A stretch of DNA of 64,000 bases, from assembly GCA_913058245.1 (NCBI GenBank), contig CAJXQJ010000006.1:62001-126000 (forward strand), read 5' to 3'. This DNA comes from an uncultured Colwellia sp. Its GTDB lineage: Bacteria > Pseudomonadota > Gammaproteobacteria > Enterobacterales > Alteromonadaceae. Positions 6,961-15,850 of this stretch are shown piece after piece; positions within the stretch are counted from its first letter, which is position 1, and every line of letters begins with the position of its first letter. A model generated the notes under the pieces. The model worked only from the letters and a program-made list of their open reading frames with translations. It searched no databases and was not told where the DNA came from. The translations under genes were made by a program, and so were the position numbers.

Positions 6961-9243
6961 TTAATGGTACTGTTCATTACTTAGCAACTGGGCAATAACG
7001 CTTGAACCCACAGGTTTACTAAATAAATAGCCTTGGGCACCGTCACACCCCAATTCTTTTATAATATTAAATTGCTCTTGGGTTTCAATCCCCTCTGCAA
7101 TTACCTCAAACCCTAGATTATGACCCATTTCAACCATAGAGCGAATCAGAAGATAAGTTTTCTCATCAGACGAAATATCATCAACAAAATACTTATCTAT
7201 TTTCATACAATCAATTTTAATATGTTTCAATGATGAGAATGATGAATACCCTTTTCCAAAATCATCAATAGCTAATTTAATACCCAACGCGTTTAAATTA
7301 TGAAATACCGAAACATTATCATCATGAGTTTGCACTAGTCCCTCTGTTACCTCTAATTTCAGTGAATTAGGATCTATTGCGGTTTCAGCAATAACCTTTT
7401 CAACAAGCGGTACTAAGTCATTATCCAAAAAGTGTGTTGGCGAAACATTAATTGCCATTCGAATGGCTGGAAACCCTAATGTCAGCCAATTTACTGCTTG
7501 CTTACAAGCCGTTTTCAACACCCATTCAGTTAAGGCCTTTATCATCCCTATCCGCTCTGCTGTAGCTATAAACTCACAAGGAGAAACCTGCCCAAGCTCA
7601 CTATGATACCAACGACATAACGCCTCTACTCCAGTTACTTTACCTGTAACAATATCAATTTGCGGCTGATAAACTAATGATAATTCTTCTTTTTCAATCG
7701 CTTCTCTTAAGTATTGTTCAACCTTTAACCTGTACTCAGCGAGTTCAGTTAAACGAGGACTATAAAAAGCATAACGATTCCGACCAAGCTCTTTGGCAGC
7801 ATAGAGTGCAGTATCTGCCGCCTTGACCAACTCCTGATGATTTTTACCATTATCAGGATAATGTGCAATGCCAATACTACATGAAGGAGTATACTTCCTT
7901 CCTAACAGGTATAATGGTGCCGATACAGCAGCTAAACAACGCTGAGCAACATTCGCTCCATCACAATCATCATCTAGGTTTTTAACAATAATACAGAACT
8001 CATCACCACTTAGCCGGGCAATAAAATCAACATCTCTGCGCGTACTATTTAATCGATTAGCTACTTCAATTAACAAGGCGTCACCTGCAGCATGTCCAAA
8101 TGAATCATTGATCGTTTTAAAGTTATCAAGATCTAAATAAAGTAAACTAAACCGTCGTTGATAACGGCGAGAAGTCTTAATCAACTCCTCTAGGTTTAAA
8201 AAGAAATACATTCTGCTTGATAAACCTGTTAATTCATCAACGTACGCTAAATCTAAAATTCTTTTTTGATTTTGCTCACGTTCCATAATAATACCAGCAA
8301 GTCTTGCAGCTGAAAGTAAATCATTTGACTGTTGCTCGTCAGGCAAGGCGGGAAAGTCATAATACATACCTAAAGCACCTAACACTTTACCTTGAGAGTT
8401 TTTAATAGGCTCAGACCAACAACTTCGCATACCGTGTGGCAATGCAAATTGTTTTATATTTTTCCACTTACGATCAGTTGCAATATCTTCAACAATCACC
8501 CGTTTCCCTGTGTAGGTAGACGTGCCACAAGAGCCAACATCAGGGCCGTTGACGAGTCCATTTACTGCATCACAATACGCCTTAGGTAAACTAGGTGCTC
8601 CACCATGCAATAAGATATTGTTATCAAGTTCTAGTAATGAACAGCGCATTCCCGGGTATTTTTCTTCGTACATGTGCGCAATTTCATTGTAAATATCAGC
8701 TGCTAAATCCCCTTTAGCAATCATTTCCAGAATTTTATTATGTTGTTGTTCAAATAATTCAGCTTTCTTTTGTGTGGAAATATCAACATGAGAACCTATC
8801 AAACGTGTTGGCCTATTGTCAGTATCACTTTTTACATAAAGTCCTCGTGACCTAATATAAATATATGTACCATTTTTGTGGCGCATACGAAGATCAATTT
8901 CAAAATAGTCACTATCGCCTGCTAAAAAATGTTCAACCGCTGCTAAGGTATTACCTTTGTCATCTGGGTGAACTAAAGTTTTCCAAGTGTCTAAATTACT
9001 AGCCAATTCATTTTCTTTATAACCAAGCATACTCTTCCAGCGAGGCGAATAATAAACGTGGTTCGTATTTAAATTCCAATCCCACAACCCTCCAATACCT
9101 TCTGCTGACGAAAATACAAACCTCTCTCCGTTTTTAACTAACTCAGAAAGCTGTTCATTACACTTTCGTTCTATCTCAAGTTCCTTTTGTAAGCGTATCA
9201 ATTCCGTGCGTAAGTTTAATTCTTCTTTTCGGTTTTCACTCAT
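6961..9243 (-). CDS. PAS-GAF-GGDEF-EAL cyclic-di-GMP signalling protein
   Basis: About 760 residues from ATG 9243 (the ORF extends to a GTG at 9273, but MSENRKEELN is the better start). Order: short coiled coil, PAS_3 (GLWDWNLNTNHVYY..., about 50-160), GAF (about 170-325), GGDEF (about 330-490) and EAL (about 510-755). The cyclase signature reads LSGDEF, with Ser for the first Gly; the inhibitory RxxD site (RDVD) sits just upstream. The EAL domain has the EAL motif in GVEALCRW, the DDFGKGYSSF loop and the late AEGIET, so phosphodiesterase activity is likely. No membrane segment is seen, so it is a soluble sensor. It is divergent from the second GGDEF-EAL gene across a 430-base region. Confidence 0.9.
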   Translation of the reverse strand: MSENRKEELNLRTELIRLQKELEIERKCNEQLSELVKNGERFVFSSAEGIGGLWDWNLNTNHVYYSPRWKSMLGYKENELASNLDTWKTLVHPDDKGNTLAAVEHFLAGDSDYFEIDLRMRHKNGTYIYIRSRGLYVKSDTDNRPTRLIGSHVDISTQKKAELFEQQHNKILEMIAKGDLAADIYNEIAHMYEEKYPGMRCSLLELDNNILLHGGAPSLPKAYCDAVNGLVNGPDVGSCGTSTYTGKRVIVEDIATDRKWKNIKQFALPHGMRSCWSEPIKNSQGKVLGALGMYYDFPALPDEQQSNDLLSAARLAGIIMEREQNQKRILDLAYVDELTGLSSRMYFFLNLEELIKTSRRYQRRFSLLYLDLDNFKTINDSFGHAAGDALLIEVANRLNSTRRDVDFIARLSGDEFCIIVKNLDDDCDGANVAQRCLAAVSAPLYLLGRKYTPSCSIGIAHYPDNGKNHQELVKAADTALYAAKELGRNRYAFYSPRLTELAEYRLKVEQYLREAIEKEELSLVYQPQIDIVTGKVTGVEALCRWYHSELGQVSPCEFIATAERIGMIKALTEWVLKTACKQAVNWLTLGFPAIRMAINVSPTHFLDNDLVPLVEKVIAETAIDPNSLKLEVTEGLVQTHDDNVSVFHNLNALGIKLAIDDFGKGYSSFSSLKHIKIDCMKIDKYFVDDISSDEKTYLLIRSMVEMGHNLGFEVIAEGIETQEQFNIIKELGCDGAQGYLFSKPVGSSVIAQLLSNEQYH

Positions 9244-9677
9244 AACACACTCACTGAATTTTATTATTACCACAGATACAAATTACATTTGACTAAACAA
9301 AAGTACAATTAACAATAAATATTGTAATAATAATTTTAAGTCCCACATAAAACTGATTACGGATAATTTAGTATACATGATTTCAAAAACATTAATAAAC
9401 ACTAGCCTGCAAGCTACAATTTTAGGACATTTTTTACATATCCGCCCTAAAGTTTAATGCTGCTAATAAAGAAAAACTTAGTCAGTAATTATCAAAACCC
9501 AACAGCCCGCAGATCAAATAAAATCATCTTTTTGTAGAAATAAATAAAAAAATGACTATTAAACAATCAAAAAAACTCGATTACAATCAATGACATTTAC
9601 TAGCTTTTATACCTGCTATAATGATATATAACTACTTTATGATATTTCTATTTATCGCCATTCATGGATGAGGCTCT
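9244..9677. other. Divergent intergenic region between two c-di-GMP genes
   Basis: About 430 AT-rich bases with no credible ORF. It must hold promoters for both directions; one (9596-9622) is recognisable for the rightward gene. Otherwise I see nothing definite. Confidence 0.4.
9596..9622 (+). promoter_or_regulatory. Extended -10 sigma-70 promoter for the receiver-GGDEF-EAL operon
   Basis: TGCTATAAT at 9614-9622 is a perfect extended -10 element. A weak -35 (TTTACT, 9596-9601) lies 15 bases before it. The start point would be near 9629, about 50 bases upstream of the start codon. Confidence 0.55.
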
Positions 9678-12200
9678 ATGATGTTTAATGCTGCTTCTAA
9701 GCAATTGCTATTATTAAACACTGATTTGGAACAGCTGGCTGTTTTAAACCAGTTACTCTCCAGTGGTAGTTCCTACAAAGTGGTTGTGGCTTCAAAAGTA
9801 AAAGATGCCATTAAAATTTTAAAACATGAGCAAATAGACTTTGTTATTAGTAATATTCATTTAGACGATTTCGATGGCTGGCGTTTAGCAAGAATGATCC
9901 GCTCAGGCGTACTTAAATGCTCTGCAGAAACCCCTTTTGTTATTGTGGCAAATACTTGGTGTGAACATATAGCAAGTACCACAGCACGCGAGTTTGGTAT
10001 CAATAAAGTGGTACCATTTAAGGAGCACGAAAAGTTACTTGATATTGTCAATGAAAATCAGCTTATCTCACTTGATGATATGGCTAAAACATCAATTTTA
10101 GTTATTGAAGACAACCCTGATACCCGCCACCTAGTAACAAGAATCCTTTCAAGTCGTTTTACTATAGATACTGCTGTCGACGGCGAGTCAGGGTTAAATC
10201 TATGGCGCAAAAATGACTATGCGCTCGTATTACTCGATGTTATGTTGCCAGGATTATCAGGCAATCAAGTGCTTAATCACATCATGCGAGAGAAGCCTGA
10301 ACAATCAGTAGTTATTATGACGGCAAACCACACTATGGAATTAGCTGAAGAATTAATGCTAAGTGGTGCTGCTGATTTTGTTACTAAGCCTTTTCGCGCA
10401 GAGCAATTAAGAAGAGTGTGCGAGTCTGCAACACGCCGTGAAGATTTTATGATCAGCAACGAACAGTTTGCTAATAAAGTAGAGTCGCTACGTCAGAGTC
10501 AAACAGAATATAAACAAATTTTAGACGCGCATCAGTTATTACTCGACCAATTAGGAAGTGTAGTTATTGAGCTTGATACGTCCGGTAAAATAACTTTCCT
10601 GAATAAAGCATGGGAAAAGTTAACAGGCTATAAAATTGATAGTTCATTGCAATTAGCGCTAACCGACTTTATCGAACCCGCTGAATTCTCTAATTTTAAC
10701 ACTGCTGAGCAATTACAACCAATATTAACTGGGCAAGTTAACTCACTTCATTTTGAGTTTAAATTAAAAAACAAAGTCAATGAAGATCTTTGGGTAGAAG
10801 CCCGCTTAGAGTTAACCTTATGTAATGATAATAAAAGCTACAGTATTTCAGGCACAATTGACGATATCACCTCACGTAAAAAAGCACAAAGTGACTTAGA
10901 ATACCTCGCCATGCACGACGGATTAACGGGCTTATACAATCGTCATTATTTTGAGGTAGAACTAGGCCAGTATTCTGCAACAGCAATGCGCGGTAGTGGC
11001 CCTCACGCGTTACTCTATTTAGACTTAGATCACTTTAAAGTGATAAACGATACTGCTGGCCACCATCATGGAGACAGCGTTTTAAGAAATATTGCCAAGT
11101 TAATTAGTAACCGACTACGTAAAGCTGATTTTTTCGCTCGCATTGGTGGTGATGAGTTTGCAATTCTATTACCAAACACTAACCAAACTATTGCACTAAA
11201 ACTTGCCGATAATATTTGTAAATTGCTTGACGAATATTACTGTAAAATCGAAGGAGAGACTTTTAAAGTCAATTGTTCAATTGGTATTTCTGAAGTTGAC
11301 GGTATTGAAGAAAGCGCCGAAGAGTATATGAAACAAGCTGATATAGCCTTATACGCCGCGAAAAAGCAAGGCCGGAATATGGCCCATATTTACGATCAAG
11401 ATGATGTTCATAGTAAAGAACTGCAAATGAGTTTGGAGTGGGTCAGAAAATTACATCAAGCCGTTGCTGACGACAACTTAGTATTATACTTTCAGCCAGT
11501 TGTAGAAATTGCAACACGAAAAATAGCCTATTATGAAGCGCTTGTTCGGCTCGAACTTGACGGAAAAATAGTTCCACCAGGCGAATTCATTCCAGCCCTC
11601 GAACGCGAAGGCGGCATGAAATTACTTGATAGGCAAGTCATTGCCAAAGCTATTAAGTACTTAGCTGAACACCCTGAATTACATAAAATTGCTATCAACC
11701 TCTCTGCACAAGGCTTTGGCGATGAAAGGCTTGTTCCTATTATTAAGGAAGCCTTAGTAACTAACCAGGTTGAAGCTGATCGCATAATCTTTGAGTTAAC
11801 AGAAAGCGCGAGTTTAAGTAACATTGGTGAAACCAAGAAAATAATCTCTCGTATCGGTGAGCTTGGTTGTGAATTCTCAATTGATGACTTTGGTACCGGC
11901 TTTAGTACCTTTGATTACTTAAAACAAATCCCCGCTCAGTCAGTAAAAATAGACGGTTCTTTTGTTGTTGATTTAGCTTCTAATACTGTTGATCTTGCAC
12001 TGGTCAAAGCAATATATGAAGTTGCATCAGCACTAGGTAAAAAAACCGTTGCCGAATTTGTTGAAAACGAAGAAACCTTAACAATATTAAAAGATATTGG
12101 CGTAGATTACGCACAGGGTTATCATTTAGGAAAACCAACCCCTATAGAAGAGTGTGTTATTGTTAATAAAGCAAATTCACAACTAAAAGAGTTAATATAA
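9678..12200 (+). CDS. Two-receiver PAS-GGDEF-EAL cyclic-di-GMP response regulator
   Basis: An 840-residue soluble protein. Order: receiver 1 (about 8-120), receiver 2 (about 140-255), a short coiled coil, PAS (about 275-395), GGDEF (about 405-565) and EAL (about 585-830). Receiver 2 is canonical (VIEDNP acidic pair, LLDVMLPG acceptor Asp, MTAN, FVTKPF Lys). Receiver 1 is degenerate: the acceptor position reads ISNIHL, Asn for Asp, and the N-terminal acidic pair is NTDLE-like. The GGDEF signature is intact (RIGGDEFAILL). The EAL signature (YEALVRLE) and DDFGTGFSTF are intact. Starts at 9678 or 9681; GAGG at 9670-9673 suits the second ATG. The ThDP/citrate-synthase-like genes begin 79 bases downstream with no terminator seen between, so it may be their regulator or co-transcribed sensor. 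Confidence 0.9.
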   Translation: MMFNAASKQLLLLNTDLEQLAVLNQLLSSGSSYKVVVASKVKDAIKILKHEQIDFVISNIHLDDFDGWRLARMIRSGVLKCSAETPFVIVANTWCEHIASTTAREFGINKVVPFKEHEKLLDIVNENQLISLDDMAKTSILVIEDNPDTRHLVTRILSSRFTIDTAVDGESGLNLWRKNDYALVLLDVMLPGLSGNQVLNHIMREKPEQSVVIMTANHTMELAEELMLSGAADFVTKPFRAEQLRRVCESATRREDFMISNEQFANKVESLRQSQTEYKQILDAHQLLLDQLGSVVIELDTSGKITFLNKAWEKLTGYKIDSSLQLALTDFIEPAEFSNFNTAEQLQPILTGQVNSLHFEFKLKNKVNEDLWVEARLELTLCNDNKSYSISGTIDDITSRKKAQSDLEYLAMHDGLTGLYNRHYFEVELGQYSATAMRGSGPHALLYLDLDHFKVINDTAGHHHGDSVLRNIAKLISNRLRKADFFARIGGDEFAILLPNTNQTIALKLADNICKLLDEYYCKIEGETFKVNCSIGISEVDGIEESAEEYMKQADIALYAAKKQGRNMAHIYDQDDVHSKELQMSLEWVRKLHQAVADDNLVLYFQPVVEIATRKIAYYEALVRLELDGKIVPPGEFIPALEREGGMKLLDRQVIAKAIKYLAEHPELHKIAINLSAQGFGDERLVPIIKEALVTNQVEADRIIFELTESASLSNIGETKKIISRIGELGCEFSIDDFGTGFSTFDYLKQIPAQSVKIDGSFVVDLASNTVDLALVKAIYEVASALGKKTVAEFVENEETLTILKDIGVDYAQGYHLGKPTPIEECVIVNKANSQLKELI

Positions 12201-12279
12201 ATCATACTATCTGACTGACTTTCTTCCTAAACTCTAGCTCCCGTTGGTTTATCCAACTTTAGTGAAAGAGAGGAAGATT

Positions 12280-14076
12280 ATGACTCAGTCATTCCCACTT
12301 GAAAGCAAGCTGCTTGAAAACACAAACATCCCAACAATTGCCGACAATGCCGACGTAATTATTGCCTACTTAAAAATACTGAAAGTAGACTATATATTTG
12401 GCGTGCCAGGTGGTGCAATAGAGCCATTTTACAATGCTATTGCTCGCAATCAATCTACTGAAGGTCCAAAAATAGTTGTCGCAAGGCACGAATCCGGTGC
12501 TGCATTTATGGCAGAGGGTTACGCAAGAGAAACAGGGAAGTTAGGTGTCTGTTGTGCAACAACAGGCCCTGGTACTACCAACTTGCTAACAGGCGTAGCT
12601 TCAGCATACGCCGACAATATTCCGATGTTAGTTATCACCGCACAGACCCCTTTACCAAAATTTGGTAAAAACGCCTTACAAGAGTCCTCTTGTACCGCGA
12701 TAGATACCGTAGGTATTCTTCGCTATTGCACCAGTTATAACACCTTGATCTCTCATGGAGAGCAAATCAATACTAAAATTGTCGCAGCCATTATGGCGGC
12801 ATTTAGAGTGCCAAGTGGGCCTTCACATATTAGTATTCCATCGGATATTCTGAGAGAAAAAGCAACTAAACTGCCAACGTTAAACCCTAATAATTTAGTT
12901 AATGACGTTAATCTAGTTGATGATATTGCCATTGCAAAATTAGTTAACATACTCAGTAGCGCAAAGCGTATTAGCTTATTTCTTGGCCGCGATTGCGGTA
13001 AAGCAATTAATGAAATCATTGAATTTGCTGAACTTACTAATGCAGCAATAACCACAGGGCCCGCAGCAAAGCGTTGGATAGATTGCTTTCATCCTCAATA
13101 TCACGGTGTATTTGGCTTTGCAGGCCACGAGAGTGCAGAAAAAGCGTTACTCGATGAATCTGTAGATACCATTATTGCTATCGGCACGCAAATATCAGAA
13201 TTAGGTACCAATGGCTGGAATGAAGCATTATTAAGTGACAAGCTTGTTCATATTGATGAAATTCATGAACACTTTTCAAGAACTCCTATGGCACAACATC
13301 ATGTTTGTGGTGATCTAACTGGTATTTTTAAACAGCTTAATAGTGATATTAAGCAAGGTGTAAAGTGGGGGAAAACATGGGGTTCACCACTCGCGTCAAA
13401 ACAACACTTCCTAGAAAAAAAAGCCATTTGTGGATCACAAGTAAGCCTTAACTTACCACAGAGTTGTTATTCAGACGCAACCCCTTTAAAGCCACAGCGA
13501 ATTGTTGCCGAGTTTGCAAAACACATTCCTGAAGACTATCGCCTACATTTTGATGCCGGTAATGTCTGGGCATGGTTTACACATTATCATCACAGCAGTA
13601 ATACCTTAGGACATTATCATATAGCTATGGGGTTTGGCTCTATGGGTTGGGCTATAGGGGCAGCTGTTGGCAATTGTATTGGCAGTCGTAAGCCAAGTGT
13701 TTGCATTACTGGTGATGGCAGTTACTTAATGGCGGGACAAGAAATAACAGTCGCTTTACAACACCAATTACCAGTTATCTATGTAATATTTAACGATAGT
13801 GCGCTTGGCATGGTCAAGCATGGTCAAAAACTCGGTGGTGCAGAACAGGTAGGCTTTGCATTACCCAATATTAACTATGCAAAATTGGCAGAAGCCATGG
13901 GTATTGAAGGTATTCAAATAAAAACCGTTGATGAACTAATGAATATCAATTGGCAACGCTTGGGCAATAAGCAGGGCCCTACCATGATTGATTTACATAT
14001 AGACGCAACTGAAATACCGCCAATGGCCCAACGTGTAAAAGGCCTAGCAAACCAATCAGCAACTCCAGGAGGATAA
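12280..14076 (+). CDS. ThDP-dependent acetolactate-synthase-like enzyme
   Basis: About 598 residues from ATG 12280, chosen because AGAGAGGAAG lies just before it (an upstream TTG at 12244 has no such site). Three-domain ThDP fold: N-terminal PYR domain with the cofactor-activating Glu in ARHESGAAFMAEG, a central TPP-M domain (VDTIIAIGTQISELGTNGW region), and a C-terminal PP domain with the metal/diphosphate motif GDGSYLM...FND. The family includes acetolactate synthase, oxalyl-CoA decarboxylase, glyoxylate carboligase and benzoylformate decarboxylase types; the substrate cannot be read. It is not housekeeping ilvB/ilvI: no regulatory subunit follows, but two citrate-synthase-fold genes do. 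Its last codons contain the AGGAGG ribosome-binding site of the next gene, so translation is coupled. Confidence 0.85.
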   Translation: MTQSFPLESKLLENTNIPTIADNADVIIAYLKILKVDYIFGVPGGAIEPFYNAIARNQSTEGPKIVVARHESGAAFMAEGYARETGKLGVCCATTGPGTTNLLTGVASAYADNIPMLVITAQTPLPKFGKNALQESSCTAIDTVGILRYCTSYNTLISHGEQINTKIVAAIMAAFRVPSGPSHISIPSDILREKATKLPTLNPNNLVNDVNLVDDIAIAKLVNILSSAKRISLFLGRDCGKAINEIIEFAELTNAAITTGPAAKRWIDCFHPQYHGVFGFAGHESAEKALLDESVDTIIAIGTQISELGTNGWNEALLSDKLVHIDEIHEHFSRTPMAQHHVCGDLTGIFKQLNSDIKQGVKWGKTWGSPLASKQHFLEKKAICGSQVSLNLPQSCYSDATPLKPQRIVAEFAKHIPEDYRLHFDAGNVWAWFTHYHHSSNTLGHYHIAMGFGSMGWAIGAAVGNCIGSRKPSVCITGDGSYLMAGQEITVALQHQLPVIYVIFNDSALGMVKHGQKLGGAEQVGFALPNINYAKLAEAMGIEGIQIKTVDELMNINWQRLGNKQGPTMIDLHIDATEIPPMAQRVKGLANQSATPGG

Positions 14077-14079
14077 CCC

Positions 14080-14928
14080 ATGTCAACATCTAACAAAGTG
14101 AATAAACCTAATTACCAATCAAGTATTTGGTTTGAAGAGCCTGAACATAACAACCCATTTGCGGCAAAAAATAGCTACTGTCATGGTTACAATGTTTATC
14201 AAGACATTCTGCCAAAAGCGAGTTTAAGTGAATATTGGTATCTACTATTTATTGGTGAACGTCCTAGCCAAAATCAAACAAAGCTACTCGAAAAAATTGC
14301 CGTGATTATTGCTAATCCAGGTATGCGTGATGAGAGTATACGCGCAGCAATGAACGCCGGAGTTGGCGGTTCAACAGCTGCGGCATCACTAATTGCTGCT
14401 TTAGGTGTTGGTGCAGGCCAGTACGGTGGTGCTAGAGAAATATTTACACTTGTCGAACAATGGCATCAATTAGGGCATAACTTAGACGCTTGGAAGCACT
14501 TTTTAACAAGGCCAAATCAGGATTATACCCGCATTGATATCTGGTCTGAATATGAGCATGCCCCTGGGTTTGAGCCTAACGGGTTAACATGCCCTAACAC
14601 TATACTCCAGTCACTTAATTACCTTGCTGATTTATCGCCAAATGGTGCCACAGCTTGGTTGCGAGAAAACAGAGTTGAGCTTGAACAACAACTCAATTAC
14701 CCGCTGAGTATCACAGGTGTTATTGCTAGTGCAATCTTTGACCTAGGCTTCTGCGCTAAAAAAGCAGAAATGCTTTTTCTAATTCTACGATTGCCAGGCG
14801 CGGCAATACATGCGTTAGAGCAGGAAAAATTAGGTTGGAAGAAGTTTCCATTTTTTGGTCAAAATACCACTTTAACAGATGATCCAGGCCCGATGGGATT
14901 ACCTACTGTAGAAGGAGTTGAGCTATGA
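14080..14928 (+). CDS. Short citrate-synthase-fold protein (citryl-CoA-lyase-like), subunit A
   Basis: A 282-residue protein, far shorter than the roughly 430 of hexameric citrate synthase and near the size of citryl-CoA lyase-like proteins. Family landmarks are recognisable: AGVGGSTAAASLIAALGVGAGQYGGA, APGFEPNGL and SAIFDLGF. By eye, the three catalytic positions of citrate synthase are changed: PLHGGA reads GQYGGA (His to Tyr), PGFGH reads PGFEPN, and the NVDF Asp region reads SITG. ATG 14080 follows AGGAGG within the end of the ThDP gene, 3 bases after its stop. It overlaps the next gene by ATGA. It probably acts as a complex with the other two products; the reaction is unknown. Confidence 0.78.
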   Translation: MSTSNKVNKPNYQSSIWFEEPEHNNPFAAKNSYCHGYNVYQDILPKASLSEYWYLLFIGERPSQNQTKLLEKIAVIIANPGMRDESIRAAMNAGVGGSTAAASLIAALGVGAGQYGGAREIFTLVEQWHQLGHNLDAWKHFLTRPNQDYTRIDIWSEYEHAPGFEPNGLTCPNTILQSLNYLADLSPNGATAWLRENRVELEQQLNYPLSITGVIASAIFDLGFCAKKAEMLFLILRLPGAAIHALEQEKLGWKKFPFFGQNTTLTDDPGPMGLPTVEGVEL

Positions 14929-15719
14929 GTATTAATAATAAACTAACGCATGAGGACACTATTATCACGCGTATGGGTAAAGGATTTTTAGGTGAACGTG
15001 TTGTCTATAGAGGTAAAGATTTACACCATCAACTTAAAAATAGCCAATGGCTCGAACTATTTGCCTACGGCATAACAGGTCGTGAATTTACCGAAAATGA
15101 ATTGAAACTACTAAATTTTATTTGGGTGAGTACCAGTTATCCTGATAAAGCAATTTGGCCAAACCATATTACGGCACTAGCAGCATCGTCTCGCAGTACA
15201 GCATCATTAGCACTAAGTATAGGAATGACAGTCTGTGAAGCTTCAATTTACGGAGGAAAACCATTTAAAGTTGGCATAGATTATTTTTTAAGAGCCTCTA
15301 ACGCCATAAAGAGTGGTATTCGACTTGAAGAGTTTATTGATAGTGAAATACTAAATCATCATACTGTGTATGGTTATGGTAGACCACTTGCAAGTTCAGA
15401 TGAACGTATTTCTCATATGATAAGCTTCGCGAAAAAACTCAACTTAGCTTCAGGCGAGCATTTAAGTTTAGCATTAAGCACAGCAAAATATATGCACAAA
15501 ACAAAAGGGCTCAGCATGAATGTAGCAGCAATTTACAGTGCTTTATGTGCGGATTTAGGTTTCACAGCAGATGAATTTCATCAATTCATGACTCCATGCT
15601 TTTTTGCAGGAATGCCACCATGCTTTATCGAAGCAAAGGAAAATCCCGAAGGTAGCTTTCTACCTGTTCGTTGCGACCGTATTTCTTATTCAGGTATTGG
15701 TAAACGTAGTTGGGATTAG
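14925..15719 (+). CDS. Short citrate-synthase-fold protein, subunit B
   Basis: 264 residues, starting inside the stop of the previous gene (ATGA overlap), which indicates translational coupling. Citrate-synthase-like landmarks: SSRSTASLALSIGMTVCEASIYGGK, TVYGYGRPLASSDERI, SMNVAAIYSALCADLGF, and a late LPVRCDRISYSG that resembles the RPR.LY substrate-binding end of the family. The usual catalytic His in LHGGA is Tyr (IYGGK), the PGFGH His is replaced (GYGRP), and the NVDF Asp is Ala (NVAA). It is a diverged paralogue of subunit A, so the two may form a heterodimer. The last gene of the operon, ending at a bidirectional terminator. Confidence 0.72.
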   Translation: MSINNKLTHEDTIITRMGKGFLGERVVYRGKDLHHQLKNSQWLELFAYGITGREFTENELKLLNFIWVSTSYPDKAIWPNHITALAASSRSTASLALSIGMTVCEASIYGGKPFKVGIDYFLRASNAIKSGIRLEEFIDSEILNHHTVYGYGRPLASSDERISHMISFAKKLNLASGEHLSLALSTAKYMHKTKGLSMNVAAIYSALCADLGFTADEFHQFMTPCFFAGMPPCFIEAKENPEGSFLPVRCDRISYSGIGKRSWD

Positions 15720-15762
15720 CAATACTTTAATCGTTTTTAAAGATATATATTAATAAAAAATG

Positions 15763-15830
15763 AAAAGCTATAACACTAACGTGACTTTTAACCTCAATAT
15801 TAATAATGAACGTGCGTTGTTATAGCTTTT
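15763..15830. terminator. Bidirectional terminator between convergent genes
   Basis: AAAAGCTATAACA (15763-15775) and TGTTATAGCTTTT (15818-15830) form a 13-bp perfect stem with A/T runs on both sides and a 42-base loop. It separates the citrate-synthase-like operon from the TonB-receptor gene. Confidence 0.65.
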
Positions 15831-15850
15831 TAACACCTGCTTTGTGCTGG

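Noticed and set aside
7000-12200. Possibility that the two GGDEF-EAL genes are recent duplicates
   Set aside because: Domain order and N-terminal sensors differ (PAS-GAF versus two receivers and PAS) and GGDEF signatures differ; only the shared catalytic domains are alike.
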